NCBI RefSeq assembly: GCF_003999975.1
Contig: NZ_RJAC01000003.1
Coordinates: 62,001 to 126,000 of the forward strand
DNA length: 64,000 nucleotides
Direction: 5' to 3'
Origin: Actinoplanes solisilvae
GTDB taxonomy: Bacteria > Actinomycetota > Actinomycetes > Mycobacteriales > Micromonosporaceae
Shown: positions 1 through 8,275 of the stretch, piece by piece
Layout of the letters: each line of letters opens with the position of its first letter
How positions within the stretch are numbered: the stretch's first letter is position 1
Translations under genes and position numbers: made by a program
Notes under the pieces: generated by a model
Seen by the model: only the letters and a program-made list of their open reading frames with translations
What the model was told of the DNA's origin: nothing
Databases searched by the model: none

Positions 1-328
1 GGGCGCACAGTGCGGTCAGGCGGTGACCGGCGTAGGTGTCACTCATACATTGGCGCAGGGCCTCGTCCCAGCCGGTGTCCGGAAGGTTGCCGACCTTGCC
101 GTCCCAGGCCAGGGGTGCGCTCGCGGCGCGGGCGACGACAGTCCGGTTCTCGTCCAGGACCACGAGCTGATGCCGGGCGTGCCGTTCGAAGATCCAGTGG
201 ACGAGGATCGGGTCGGGCCGGATGTAGGCCGGCCAGGTCGACTCCATCGTCAGCATGGCCGTCTCCAGGTCGGGGCGGTCGGCGAGGTCGGCAATCTGCA
301 GTCCGGTGCCGGCGGTGCTCGAAACCAT
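1..328 (-). CDS. GNAT-family N-acyltransferase, 3' end outside the window
   Basis: The first 109 residues are visible and the frame is open to the left edge. The pattern of a Trp-Pro near residue 35, an HWIFERH stretch, the strand LVVLDENRTVVARA and then WDG and LPDTGWDEAL resembles a subgroup of actinobacterial GNAT proteins that acylate small amines. The acetyl-CoA loop lies in the missing part. ATG at 326-328 is used; the stop of the tRNA-transferase homologue lies 36 bases upstream, so the two are probably co-transcribed. In this operon the inferred job is N-terminal acylation of the aminoacyl-aldehyde or of its precursor. GNAT assignment is moderate because only part is seen; substrate is inference from context. 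Confidence 0.6.
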   Translation of the reverse strand, partial: MVSSTAGTGLQIADLADRPDLETAMLTMESTWPAYIRPDPILVHWIFERHARHQLVVLDENRTVVARAASAPLAWDGKVGNLPDTGWDEALRQCMSDTYAGHRLTALCA

Positions 329-364
329 GAGGGTTCTCCCGCGGGGTGGTGGGTCTCGGTCGTG

Positions 365-1147
365 TCAATCGGCGAGCAGCTCGACGGCCCGGCGCCCGGT
401 GGGCAGCGGCGCGGGCGGGTGCGGGGTGCGAAGCAGGGCCAGATATCGCCGGCGGGCCACAGGCTCAGCGCCGAGCAGCCTGACGTGGTCGCTGTCGCGC
501 TGGACGTCGACGGCGACGCCGCCGGCCTCGGCGAACCGGCGGCTCAGTTCGACCACGGCGACCCGACCGGCGCCGCTGCTGAGGGTGAATTGCGAGTCGG
601 CGCTGAAGACGGCACCGATCCGCATCCCGAACACTCCGCCGATGAGATCCTCGCCGTCCCACACCTCGACGCTCTGGGCATATCCACAGACGTGCAGCCG
701 AGTCAGGCTGGCCATCAGCTCGTCAGTCAGCCAGTGCTCCGCGCGCCCCTCCCGGCATCGGTCGACGACCTGCTGGAAGCAGAAGTCGACCGTGGTCGTC
801 CAACCGGATCGGCGTAGCTGCCGGCGAAAGCTGCGCGGGACATGCGCCCGGCCGGTCGCGATGACGGGGCGCGGGTCGGGGGAGCACCAGGCGACGCCGT
901 ACGGGTCACGGCTGCCGGCCTGCACCGGGATCCGTCCGGCGGAGACATCGTCGGCGTAGCTCAGTTCGTTGAGTAGCCGATGCTCGATGGTGGCCGCGGG
1001 GAACGGGTACAGCCCGCACCGATACGCGTCGAGCAGGTTGCGGGGACCGAGGTCGTCGCCGAAAGCCACCGGGCCGTCGGCGGGGGCGGTGGCCAGATCC
1101 AGGTCTTGCCAGGCGGATCGGGGCCGCACCGGAGTCGGCATCAGCAC
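365..1147 (-). CDS. Leucyl/phenylalanyl-tRNA-protein transferase homologue (tRNA-dependent peptide-bond enzyme)
   Basis: A 260-residue Aat-family protein. Family landmarks are seen: YRCGLYPFP (42-50), CSPDPRPVI (88-96), AEHWLTDELM (136-145) and LHVCGYAQSVEVWDG (151-165) followed by GGVFG. Housekeeping Aat transfers Leu or Phe from charged tRNA to the N-terminus of proteins. Here the usual GESMFS segment reads SADSQFT (182-188), so the catalytic neighbourhood has drifted, in keeping with a biosynthetic role. GTG at 1147 is the longest start; ATG at 1141 is equally possible. It lies 7 bases after the NRPS stop, so coupling is tight. Inference: it takes an aminoacyl group, probably Leu, from tRNA and joins it to the amino acid held on, or released by, the adjacent A-PCP-reductase enzyme. 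Confidence 0.85.
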   Translation of the reverse strand: MLMPTPVRPRSAWQDLDLATAPADGPVAFGDDLGPRNLLDAYRCGLYPFPAATIEHRLLNELSYADDVSAGRIPVQAGSRDPYGVAWCSPDPRPVIATGRAHVPRSFRRQLRRSGWTTTVDFCFQQVVDRCREGRAEHWLTDELMASLTRLHVCGYAQSVEVWDGEDLIGGVFGMRIGAVFSADSQFTLSSGAGRVAVVELSRRFAEAGGVAVDVQRDSDHVRLLGAEPVARRRYLALLRTPHPPAPLPTGRRAVELLAD

Positions 1148-1154
1148 GAGGGCC

Positions 1155-4100
1155 TCACAGGAAGTCGACGCGGGTCAGGTAGTCGATGTAGCGGTCGAGC
1201 AGTTCGGTGCTCACCGGGGGAATCTCGATGCCGCTGCCGCGCAGGGCCGACTCCACGTTGTCGCGGGTGAAGACGGGGAACGTCGTCTCCAGGTACATCT
1301 CGGCCACGCTCATCGTGCCGGCGGCGCAGCGGTCGATGAACAGCGGTGCGAACGGTGTCATCGGATGGCCGGGCTGCTCGATCGCGACCTCGGCGATGCG
1401 CTCCACCCATTCGTCCCAGGGCACCTCACGGACCTTGTGACCGTGAGATCGCAGCCGTTCGGCGAGCACGGAAATGTTCACCTTGCCCGGGTTGGTGAGG
1501 TGGTAGATCTGCCCGCGGGGCAGGCGGGTCGCGGCGATGTGCGTGACGGCCGCGGCGAAGCAGTCCACCGGGGTGTAGTCCAGCGGGAGCTCCGCGATCG
1601 GGGACAGGCCGGTGTCGACGACGAACTTCTTCATCGCGCACATTTCCGTCGCTGTGTTCCAGGCACCGGTCTGCTGGTCGCCGGAGATGTCGGCTGCCCG
1701 GTAGACGGCCACGGGAAGTCCTTGCCGGGCTGCTTCGAGCAGGAGTGCCTCGGCCACCCATTTGCTTTCGACGTAGCCGACTGACAGGTGGTCGGGGTAG
1801 TCCGGTGGGGTGAGCTCGGTGACCTGCCGTATCCCCGCGGTTCCGAAACCCGCGACCACCGCCATGGTCGAGGTGTAGTGGACCGGGATGTTGCGGTACC
1901 GCGCGGCCATACGGATGATCTCGCGGGTGCCTTCGACGTTCGCCGGGCGCATGTGGGCGTACGGATAGAGGAAGTTGACGATTCCGCCGGGATGGTGAAT
2001 GACGTCGATGGATCGAGCCAGATGGTCGAAGTCGTGGTCGGTCAGGCCGAGGCGAGGCTCGGCCAGGTCGCCCGGCAGGGCACGGATGCGTCCGGTGTCG
2101 CGATACCGCTGCAGGTCGTCGCGGAGATAGTGGGCGGCGTTGGCGTGCAGCCGAGCCATCGCCTGGTCCTGGTCGTCGGCTCGCACGAGGCAGTGCACGA
2201 CGGCGTCGGTCGAGGCCAGCAGCTGCCGCAGCAGGTAGACGCCGAGGAACCCGGTGGCTCCGGTGAGGAGGATGTGAGCCGGATTTCGCCACGACGCTGA
2301 GCCGGCCGGGCTGCGGGTGATGGGGACGTCAAGCGTGGCTTCGGTTCGGAAGTCGATGGGCCGGGCGTCGTCGGAGAGCATGCCCGCCCTGGCTCGCTCG
2401 ACGGCGGCGGCGAAGGTGCGCAGCGTCGCGTCGTCGAGCAGCAGGCGAATCAGCGGACGGATCTGGGTGATGAGGATGCCGAGTGATTCACGGAGGTTCG
2501 CGAGCAGCTGGGCGGCCTTGAGGGAGTCGCCGCCGAGGCGGAAGAAGTTGTCCTGAGGATTTACGCGGTCGACGTTCAGAACCTGCCGCCAGATTCCGGC
2601 CACGACACGTTCGGTCAATCCGGCGCTGCGTTCGCCGTCGCTGTCGGACGCGGTTTCGGCGAAGTCCGGTGTGGGCAGCGCCGCCAGATCGATCTTGCCG
2701 GTGGTGGACATGGGCATGGTGGGCAGGTGCAGGAAGGCCGACGGAAGCATGTACGGCGGCAGACGGCGAAGGAGGAATGACCGCAGCTCGTCGGTGGTCG
2801 GGCTCTTCTCGTCGGCCTCGGGGCTCGTGGTGAAGTACGCCGCCAGCTTCGTCTCCCCGTCCGGCATCGATGTCGTCACGGCCGCGTCGACGACAAGGTC
2901 GTGGGCGGCCAGGGCCGCCTCGATCTCGGCCGGCTCGACCCGGAAGCCACGAATCTTCACCTGGCGGTCGCAGCGTCCGATCACCTCGAGGTCACCGGCG
3001 GGAGTCCAGCGGCCCCGGTCGCCGGTGCGGTACATCCGCGCGTCCGGCTGCTGGGCATGGGGGTCGGGCAGAAACCGGGATTGTTCGTCGGTGCCGGTGA
3101 GATAGCCGTGCGCCACTCCGGCGCCGGCTATGTAGATCTCGCCCGGCCGGCCCGGTCCGACGGGTCGCAGATCGTCGTCGAGTACGTGGATCGTGGTGCT
3201 CGGCAGCGGGCGGCCGACCGGTGCGGGACCGTGCTCCGGCAGCGTCCCGGCGGTCACCTCCATGGTGCAGGAGGTGATGGTCGTCTCCGTGAGGCCGTAC
3301 GCGTTGATCAGCCGGGAGTGCGGCGTCAGACGCAACGCCGTCCGGCAGTCGTCGGCGTACACGGCGCTGCCGCCGACGATGGTCAGGCGCACCGGCACGT
3401 CGACCGGATCGTGGTCCAGCTCGGACAGGAACGCCCGCCAGTACGACGGCGTCAGGTCCATCACCGTGACCTGGTGGGCGTTCAGCCGGCCGGCCAGATC
3501 AGTCGGTGCCCAGAGGCTGTCGGGCAGGATGAGGGTCGCACCGTTGAGCAGCGGAACAAGGATCTGCTCGATGGAGGTGTCGAACGAGACGGCGGCGAAT
3601 TGCAGGACCCGGTCGGCGGGGCTGATGCCGTACCGTTCGTTGACCTCGTCGCACAGCCGAGTCAGGGATCCGTGGTCGACCCGGACGCCCTTGGGCCGGC
3701 CCGTCGAGCCCGAGGTGTAGATGACGTAGGCGCCGTCGCTGTCGTCGATCTCGGCCGGAACCCGCGTGCCGTCGTCCATCTGATCGTCGACCACTACGAC
3801 CGTGACCGGCAGGCCGGAGAGCGCGTCGGCGTCGGCCCGGCGGGTCAGCACAACCGCGCAATGCGTCTGCTCGATGTATTCGGCCAAGCGTGGACCCGGA
3901 ACACCGGGCTCCACCGGCAGGTACATGCCTCCCGCCTTGAGGATCGCCAGCAACGAGGCGATCTGGTCGGCCGAGCGTTCCAGGTGCGACACGACTACGC
4001 TGCCGCGTCGCACTCCGTGCCGGCTCAGGACGTGGGCCAGCTGGTCGGCTCGGCGGTCAAGGTCGCCGTAGCTGATTTGCCGCACGCCGTGGACGACGGC

Positions 4101-4166
4101 GACCGCGTCCGGGTGGGCTGCCGCGCGGGCGGTGAAGCGTTCGTGGACCAAGGTGGGTTTGCGCAT
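1155..4166 (-). CDS. Single-module NRPS with terminal reductase (A-PCP-R)
   Basis: 1003 residues with no condensation domain. The adenylation domain (1-500) has TSGSTGRPKG (151-160), AYGLTETT, TGDRGRW and the catalytic Lys491. The carrier domain (about 515-592) has LGGDSL with Ser548. The reductase domain (about 630-1003) has the NADPH loop GATGFLG (636-642) and a YVESK (YxxxK) active site, so the product should leave as an aldehyde. Pocket residues by alignment to GrsA are D-T-E-D-I-G-A-I-T-K; the acids E200 and D237 point to a basic side chain (Arg likely, Lys or Orn possible). With no C domain, the peptide bond must be made elsewhere, and the neighbouring tRNA-transferase homologue is the obvious candidate. 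ATG start at 4166, 14 bases after the P450 stop. Confidence 0.92.
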   Translation of the reverse strand: MRKPTLVHERFTARAAAHPDAVAVVHGVRQISYGDLDRRADQLAHVLSRHGVRRGSVVVSHLERSADQIASLLAILKAGGMYLPVEPGVPGPRLAEYIEQTHCAVVLTRRADADALSGLPVTVVVVDDQMDDGTRVPAEIDDSDGAYVIYTSGSTGRPKGVRVDHGSLTRLCDEVNERYGISPADRVLQFAAVSFDTSIEQILVPLLNGATLILPDSLWAPTDLAGRLNAHQVTVMDLTPSYWRAFLSELDHDPVDVPVRLTIVGGSAVYADDCRTALRLTPHSRLINAYGLTETTITSCTMEVTAGTLPEHGPAPVGRPLPSTTIHVLDDDLRPVGPGRPGEIYIAGAGVAHGYLTGTDEQSRFLPDPHAQQPDARMYRTGDRGRWTPAGDLEVIGRCDRQVKIRGFRVEPAEIEAALAAHDLVVDAAVTTSMPDGETKLAAYFTTSPEADEKSPTTDELRSFLLRRLPPYMLPSAFLHLPTMPMSTTGKIDLAALPTPDFAETASDSDGERSAGLTERVVAGIWRQVLNVDRVNPQDNFFRLGGDSLKAAQLLANLRESLGILITQIRPLIRLLLDDATLRTFAAAVERARAGMLSDDARPIDFRTEATLDVPITRSPAGSASWRNPAHILLTGATGFLGVYLLRQLLASTDAVVHCLVRADDQDQAMARLHANAAHYLRDDLQRYRDTGRIRALPGDLAEPRLGLTDHDFDHLARSIDVIHHPGGIVNFLYPYAHMRPANVEGTREIIRMAARYRNIPVHYTSTMAVVAGFGTAGIRQVTELTPPDYPDHLSVGYVESKWVAEALLLEAARQGLPVAVYRAADISGDQQTGAWNTATEMCAMKKFVVDTGLSPIAELPLDYTPVDCFAAAVTHIAATRLPRGQIYHLTNPGKVNISVLAERLRSHGHKVREVPWDEWVERIAEVAIEQPGHPMTPFAPLFIDRCAAGTMSVAEMYLETTFPVFTRDNVESALRGSGIEIPPVSTELLDRYIDYLTRVDFL

Positions 4167-4180
4167 CCCCGGTGACTCCC

Positions 4181-5419
4181 TTATCGCGAGCGGTGGTGCA
4201 ACAGCACGGGCAGGGACGCGACGCCGTTGCCGATGAAGGTGTGCTCGGGTTCGATCTCGTCAGGTTCGACCGCGAGCTCGAGCCGGGGAAAGCGTTCGAA
4301 CAGCGACCGCAGCGCGATGCCGGCTTCGAGCAGGGCCAGCCTCGATCCAGGGCAGAAGTGGGGGCCGAGGCTGAACGCGATGTGTTCCTTGTTCTCGCGG
4401 TCTATGTCGAAGACTTCCGGCCGCTCGTGGACGGCGGGGTCGCGGCCGTGGGCGCCGTAGGCGATCAGGATGGCGTCGCCGGCGCGGATGACCACGCCGT
4501 CGCCGAGATCGATGTCTTCGGTTGCCCATCTCATCGGTAGGTGCATGACCGGACAGTGCAGGCGAAGGGACTCCTCGATCGCGTCGCTCCACCGGTCCGG
4601 ATTCTGCTGGAGAACGTGCAGTTGATCCCGGTTGACAGTCAGCTCGCGGACCGTGTGGTCGAGCAAGTTGATCAACGTTCCGCTGCCGCCGCCGATCATC
4701 AGGAGCAGGGTTGCGATGAGCTCGTCCTCGGTGAGCGGGGTGCTGCCCTCTTCCCGGGCGGCGATGAGGAAGCTGGTGAGGTCGTCGCCCGGGTCCCGGC
4801 GCCGGGCATCGATCAGCGCGTGCATGGCCGCGATCAACCCGTTGCTGATCTCGACGGACTCGTCTTCGCTGGCCTTGTCGGTCTCACCGACCGCGCGGAA
4901 CAGGCGTAACAGCTCGGCGCGCTGATCGTCGGGAACGCCGAACAGGTCGCAGATCGTCTCGGTGGGCACGCGGTAGGAGAAGGCCGCGTGAAGGTCGATC
5001 GGCTGGTCGGCGGGGAGGGCCTCGAGATCGTCCAGCAGGCGAGCGACGACGGCTTGGACCTGGGGTTGAAGGTTCCCGACCCGGCGAGGGCTGAACGCGG
5101 GCGTGATCAATTTCCGGAGCCGGGCGTGTTCCTTGCCGTCGGCGGTGGCCATGTGGTCGATGTCCACCCACGGCGACAGCCAGGCGACCGAGCCCGGTTC
5201 GTAACCAGGCACGGTGCCCTTGAGGTCCCGGGAGACGCCGGGGTGCGTCAGGAGCCGCTTGACAACGTCACCGCGGCTGACCGACCACGCAGCTACCCCT
5301 TCAGGAAGTTGCACGGCGACGGCCGGCCCCATGTCCCGCAACTGATCTACCTGGGCGTACATGCACTGTCCGCCGGTGCTGTCGAGGGGCACGGTCGGCG
5401 TGCTGCTGAAAGCGATCAC
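4181..5419 (-). CDS. Cytochrome P450
   Basis: Class I-type bacterial P450, 412 residues from GTG 5419. I chose this start because AGGAG lies 6 bases before it and the length is typical; an upstream GTG at 5497 would add 26 residues but sits inside a hairpin without a ribosome site. Visible motifs are ExxR (E283-R286), the PERF-like region HERPEVFD, and the heme loop FSLGPHFCPG with Cys356. The I-helix reads GGGSGT (243-248): the Thr is kept but the usual acidic residue before it is Gly, so proton delivery may differ. It lies between the small membrane peptide and the A-PCP-R NRPS on the same strand, so oxidation of the peptide aldehyde or its precursor amino acid is the inferred role. A ferredoxin gene is not seen nearby. 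Confidence 0.93.
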   Translation of the reverse strand: MIAFSSTPTVPLDSTGGQCMYAQVDQLRDMGPAVAVQLPEGVAAWSVSRGDVVKRLLTHPGVSRDLKGTVPGYEPGSVAWLSPWVDIDHMATADGKEHARLRKLITPAFSPRRVGNLQPQVQAVVARLLDDLEALPADQPIDLHAAFSYRVPTETICDLFGVPDDQRAELLRLFRAVGETDKASEDESVEISNGLIAAMHALIDARRRDPGDDLTSFLIAAREEGSTPLTEDELIATLLLMIGGGSGTLINLLDHTVRELTVNRDQLHVLQQNPDRWSDAIEESLRLHCPVMHLPMRWATEDIDLGDGVVIRAGDAILIAYGAHGRDPAVHERPEVFDIDRENKEHIAFSLGPHFCPGSRLALLEAGIALRSLFERFPRLELAVEPDEIEPEHTFIGNGVASLPVLLHHRSR

Positions 5420-5488
5420 GTCATTCTCCTGTGCGAGCGCGGTGTCGGCCGAGGACGTCGGAGCTGTCTGCACGGGTTCGGTGGGCAG

Positions 5489-5527
5489 CCCTGACACCCC
5501 CAGCCGGGGGAGATGGGGGTGTCAGGG
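5489..5527 (-). promoter_or_regulatory. Strong hairpin between small membrane peptide gene and P450
   Basis: Perfect 14-base inverted arms (5489-5502 and 5514-5527) around an 11-base loop. No T-run follows on the minus strand, so it is not a standard intrinsic terminator. It lies 18 bases after the stop of the 32-residue peptide gene and 69 bases before the preferred P450 start. An attenuator, RNA-stability element or processing site that sets the ratio of the peptide to the enzymes is plausible. Confidence 0.6.
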
Positions 5528-5545
5528 GATTCGGGGTGACGGATA

Positions 5546-5644
5546 TCAGACGGTGACCGGCGTGTAGAAGTTGAACAGGAGCCATGCCGCGACGAACAGC
5601 AGCAGAAATGCGGCGGTCATCAGGAGCCAGTTGGTGAACCGCAT
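5546..5644 (-). CDS. Small single-span membrane peptide (32 aa)
   Basis: A 32-codon gene starting at ATG 5644 with a textbook AGGAGG eight bases upstream; a longer in-frame ORF from 5749 lacks such a site. The peptide has a short polar start (MRFTNW), one hydrophobic helix of about 20 residues rich in Leu, Ala and Phe, and the tail NFYTPVTV. It has no lipobox and no signal-peptidase site that I can see. It is the first gene of the minus-strand operon before the P450 and NRPS genes. It could anchor the enzymes at the membrane, act in export or immunity, or be a leader; none of these is shown by sequence. I do not recognise a family. Confidence 0.6.
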   Translation of the reverse strand: MRFTNWLLMTAAFLLLFVAAWLLFNFYTPVTV

Positions 5645-5945
5645 GGGGCGGCCTCCTGCGGGCGTCGCGGGCGATCGGACTGTTCGTGACTCCTCGCCAA
5701 TTCGTGGATCACCGAACCTCGGGACCCAGGCTAGGCCGGATATGTACAACGAATCGTCAAGTGCAGTGCAGGGGATGGTTCAGCTTCGGGCATGGAGCGG
5801 CCGCCAGAACGGTCCGGGCCTGCTCATATCAACATCCACAGCCCGATACAAGAGTTAAATCGATTTACATCTATCGCAGGAATGTTGGCTAGACTTCGGA
5901 CTGCTGAATGGAGCGCCGTCCTATTTCGGGGGAGTTGGGACTTCG
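5645..5945. promoter_or_regulatory. Divergent intergenic region (peptide operon / two-component system)
   Basis: About 300 bases without a gene between the two divergent start codons. The part 5823-5900 is clearly richer in A+T than its surroundings and holds TTTACA (5864-5869) and TAGACT (5890-5895), but the 20-base spacer is too long for an ordinary housekeeping promoter, so this is only a candidate for the response-regulator promoter. The reverse promoter for the minus-strand operon must also lie here. No convincing repeat or operator was seen. Confidence 0.4.
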
Positions 5946-6632
5946 TTGCGCATATTGGTGGCTGAGGACGATGAGCACGTTGCCGACGCACTGACAGACG
6001 CACTCCGCCAACACGGCCACACCGTTCTGTGGAAGAGCGACGGCGGTGACGCGGTGGAGGCAGCCGAGCAGGCCGACTTCGTCCTGCTCGACCTGGGACT
6101 TCCGGATCTCGACGGCTACGAGGTCTGCCGGCGGATCCGGGCCACGTCGACGATTCCCATCATCGCTCTGACCGCACGGTCCGAGGAGATCGACAGGGTG
6201 ATGCTCCTGCAAGCCGGAGCTGACGACTACGTCGTCAAGCCCTACGGCTTCCGTGAGCTGCTGGCTCGCATCGAGGCGGTGACCCGTCGCACCACCCAGG
6301 CAGCCGTCCCCACCGGCACACCCACGCCGGAGGAGCCACCGTTGACGATGGGTGCCCTCACCATTGACATCCGGGTGCGTAAGGCCTCCATGGCCGGTGG
6401 GCCGCTATCGCTGACCGCCAAGGAGTTCGACCTGCTGGCTCTCCTGGCCGCCGAACGCGGCGCGGTCCTGACCCGGGAACAGATCATCGAGCGGGTGTGG
6501 GACGAGAACTGGTTCGGCTCGACCCGGACCCTCGACGTCCACGTCGGGACCCTGCGCACCAAACTCGGCGACAAACGATGGATCGAGACCGTTCGCGGTG
6601 TCGGCTTCCGGCTGACCGATCCGCGTGGCTGA
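5946..6632 (+). CDS. OmpR/PhoB-family response regulator
   Basis: 228 residues. Receiver domain 1-118 with the acidic pair D8/D9, phospho-acceptor D49 in LLDLGLPDLDG, T76 and K98 (VVKPYG). C-terminal winged helix about 130-226 with the DNA-contact region TRTLDVHVGTLRTKL. TTG at 5946 is the start; a GGGGGAG stretch lies upstream. The sensor kinase follows 11 bases after the stop, so they form a pair. Target genes are unknown; the divergent peptide-aldehyde operon and the downstream ThiF/mod operon are the nearest candidates. Cytoplasmic, acting on DNA. Confidence 0.93.
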   Translation: MRILVAEDDEHVADALTDALRQHGHTVLWKSDGGDAVEAAEQADFVLLDLGLPDLDGYEVCRRIRATSTIPIIALTARSEEIDRVMLLQAGADDYVVKPYGFRELLARIEAVTRRTTQAAVPTGTPTPEEPPLTMGALTIDIRVRKASMAGGPLSLTAKEFDLLALLAAERGAVLTREQIIERVWDENWFGSTRTLDVHVGTLRTKLGDKRWIETVRGVGFRLTDPRG

Positions 6633-6643
6633 GAGGGTGGCCT

Positions 6644-8143
6644 GTGCGCAAGAAGCTCCTGCTCACCTACCTCACCCTCACGGCCGTCATCCTGCTGATG
6701 CTGGAGGTCCCGCTCGCCCTCAGCTACTCGCTCAACGCCTACCACCAGCTGGCCGGAGAACGAGCCCGGGAGACCCGTGAACTCGCGACCGACGCGAGAG
6801 TGGTCCTGGGCAGCCGCACCCTGGTGGCGCCGTTCGAGGAGCGGCTGCGCCGCTATGAGGCGGGCCGGCAGACGAAGGTCGTGCTGGTCGACCTGAGGGG
6901 CCGGGTGGCCGCGGCGTCGCACACCGACGTCGACGGCACGGCGTCCGCGCTGCGCTCGTCGCTGGCGCAAGCGTTGCAGGGCGAAAGCGCCGGCCCGTCC
7001 CAGCACGCCCGGCACGCACTCTGGCCCGGCGACGTCGTCATCGCCGAACCTGTCCTCGAGGACGGTGAGGTAGTCGGTGCGCTGGGCGCCGTAGCCTCGG
7101 GGGCCGCGGTCCAGCGTGACGTCACCCGGCATGCTCTGCTGCTTCTGGGTGCGGCGGTCCTGGCCCTGACCGCGGTCGGGCTGGCCAGCGTCCCCCTGAC
7201 CCGATGGCTCCTGCGGCCCCTTCGTCAGTTCGACGACACCGTACGCTCCATCCTCGACGGGGCGTACGACGTCCGCGTGCGGGTCGGTGGAGGCCCGCCG
7301 GAGATGCGAGGGCTGGCCGACGGGTTCAACCGGATGGCCGACCATCTCGTCACACTGCTGGACACCCAGAGAGCCTTCGTCGCCGACGCCTCTCACCAGA
7401 TGCGCAATCCACTCACCGCGCTGCGACTGAGGGTCGAGACGCTGGACCCGGGTGAACGGCCGCAGTCCAGAAGGCAACTTCGTCAGGCGGTCGCCGAGAT
7501 CGAACGCCTCTCGCAGATGCTCGATCAACTGCTGCGGCTGGCCCGGGCCGAGGGCCGCGACCAGTCGGTCGCCCCGGTGCACGTCGCGGAGGCCGTTACG
7601 ACCAGGGTGGACGCCTGGGAGCGGGCTGCCGTCGCGAAACGGGTCACCCTGATCGCTCCCGACCCGACCGGCACCGTCGCGGCGTGCGTGCCCGGCCATC
7701 TCGAACAGATCCTCGACGTGCTCATCGACAACGCGATCCACGCCTCGGACGCCGGCACAGCGATCACCGTGCGGCATCGAGCCGCCGGAGCGTACGCGCA
7801 GATCCAGGTGGTCGACGAAGGCGTCGGCATGTCGGCCGAGGACTGCCAGCGCGCCCTCGGCCGGTTCTGGCGCGGCACCAACTCCGCCCGGCGGGAGGGG
7901 TCCGGCCTGGGACTGGCCATCGCCGACACCCTCGCCAAGGCCAACGGAGGATCGCTGCGCCTGCTGCCGGTGACTCCGCGTGGCACCGAGGCCAGGCTGG
8001 AGATACCGCTGTGCCCCCGCACGGTCCCGGCGACCGAGACTCAGGTGCTCATGTCGTCGTGCACCCGCAACGCCACCGCCCGCGACGGCCGGTTCGCCCC
8101 GACCGCCAGGGCGACGGCCGCCGGCTCCGTCGAGGACGCCTGA
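6644..8143 (+). CDS. Sensor histidine kinase
   Basis: 499 residues from GTG 6644, preceded by GAGAGG; a longer reading from 6497 overlaps the regulator and is not favoured. Order: first membrane helix (about 5-30), extracytoplasmic sensor region (31-163), second helix (164-190), HAMP linker (190-240), H-box with His251 in DASHQMRNPL, then the ATPase domain with N-box LIDNAIHASD, G1 VVDEGVGM and G2 GSGLGLAI. It should autophosphorylate at the membrane and pass phosphate to D49 of the upstream regulator. The signal cannot be told from the sequence. Confidence 0.93.
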   Translation: MRKKLLLTYLTLTAVILLMLEVPLALSYSLNAYHQLAGERARETRELATDARVVLGSRTLVAPFEERLRRYEAGRQTKVVLVDLRGRVAAASHTDVDGTASALRSSLAQALQGESAGPSQHARHALWPGDVVIAEPVLEDGEVVGALGAVASGAAVQRDVTRHALLLLGAAVLALTAVGLASVPLTRWLLRPLRQFDDTVRSILDGAYDVRVRVGGGPPEMRGLADGFNRMADHLVTLLDTQRAFVADASHQMRNPLTALRLRVETLDPGERPQSRRQLRQAVAEIERLSQMLDQLLRLARAEGRDQSVAPVHVAEAVTTRVDAWERAAVAKRVTLIAPDPTGTVAACVPGHLEQILDVLIDNAIHASDAGTAITVRHRAAGAYAQIQVVDEGVGMSAEDCQRALGRFWRGTNSARREGSGLGLAIADTLAKANGGSLRLLPVTPRGTEARLEIPLCPRTVPATETQVLMSSCTRNATARDGRFAPTARATAAGSVEDA

Positions 8144-8275
8144 CGCCAAGCGCCCGCCCTTTGCCGCGCTCTTGCCCCGCCCTTGAAGTTCTGCTGAACA
8201 TCCTCTGATCCGCCCCTCGATACGGTCGTCGATGTTCCACGAACCAGTCGATCACTGACATGCGGGGGACCGAGG

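Noticed and set aside
23..817. Plus-strand frame opposite the GNAT and tRNA-transferase genes
   Set aside because: Shadow of the minus-strand genes, whose protein motifs are clear.
5420..5497. Longer P450 start at GTG 5497
   Set aside because: The start lies in a hairpin arm with no ribosome site; GTG 5419 has AGGAG at the right distance and gives a usual P450 length.
6242..8149. Open minus-strand frame of 635 codons opposite the regulator and kinase
   Set aside because: No motif and no ribosome site; the plus-strand genes explain the region.
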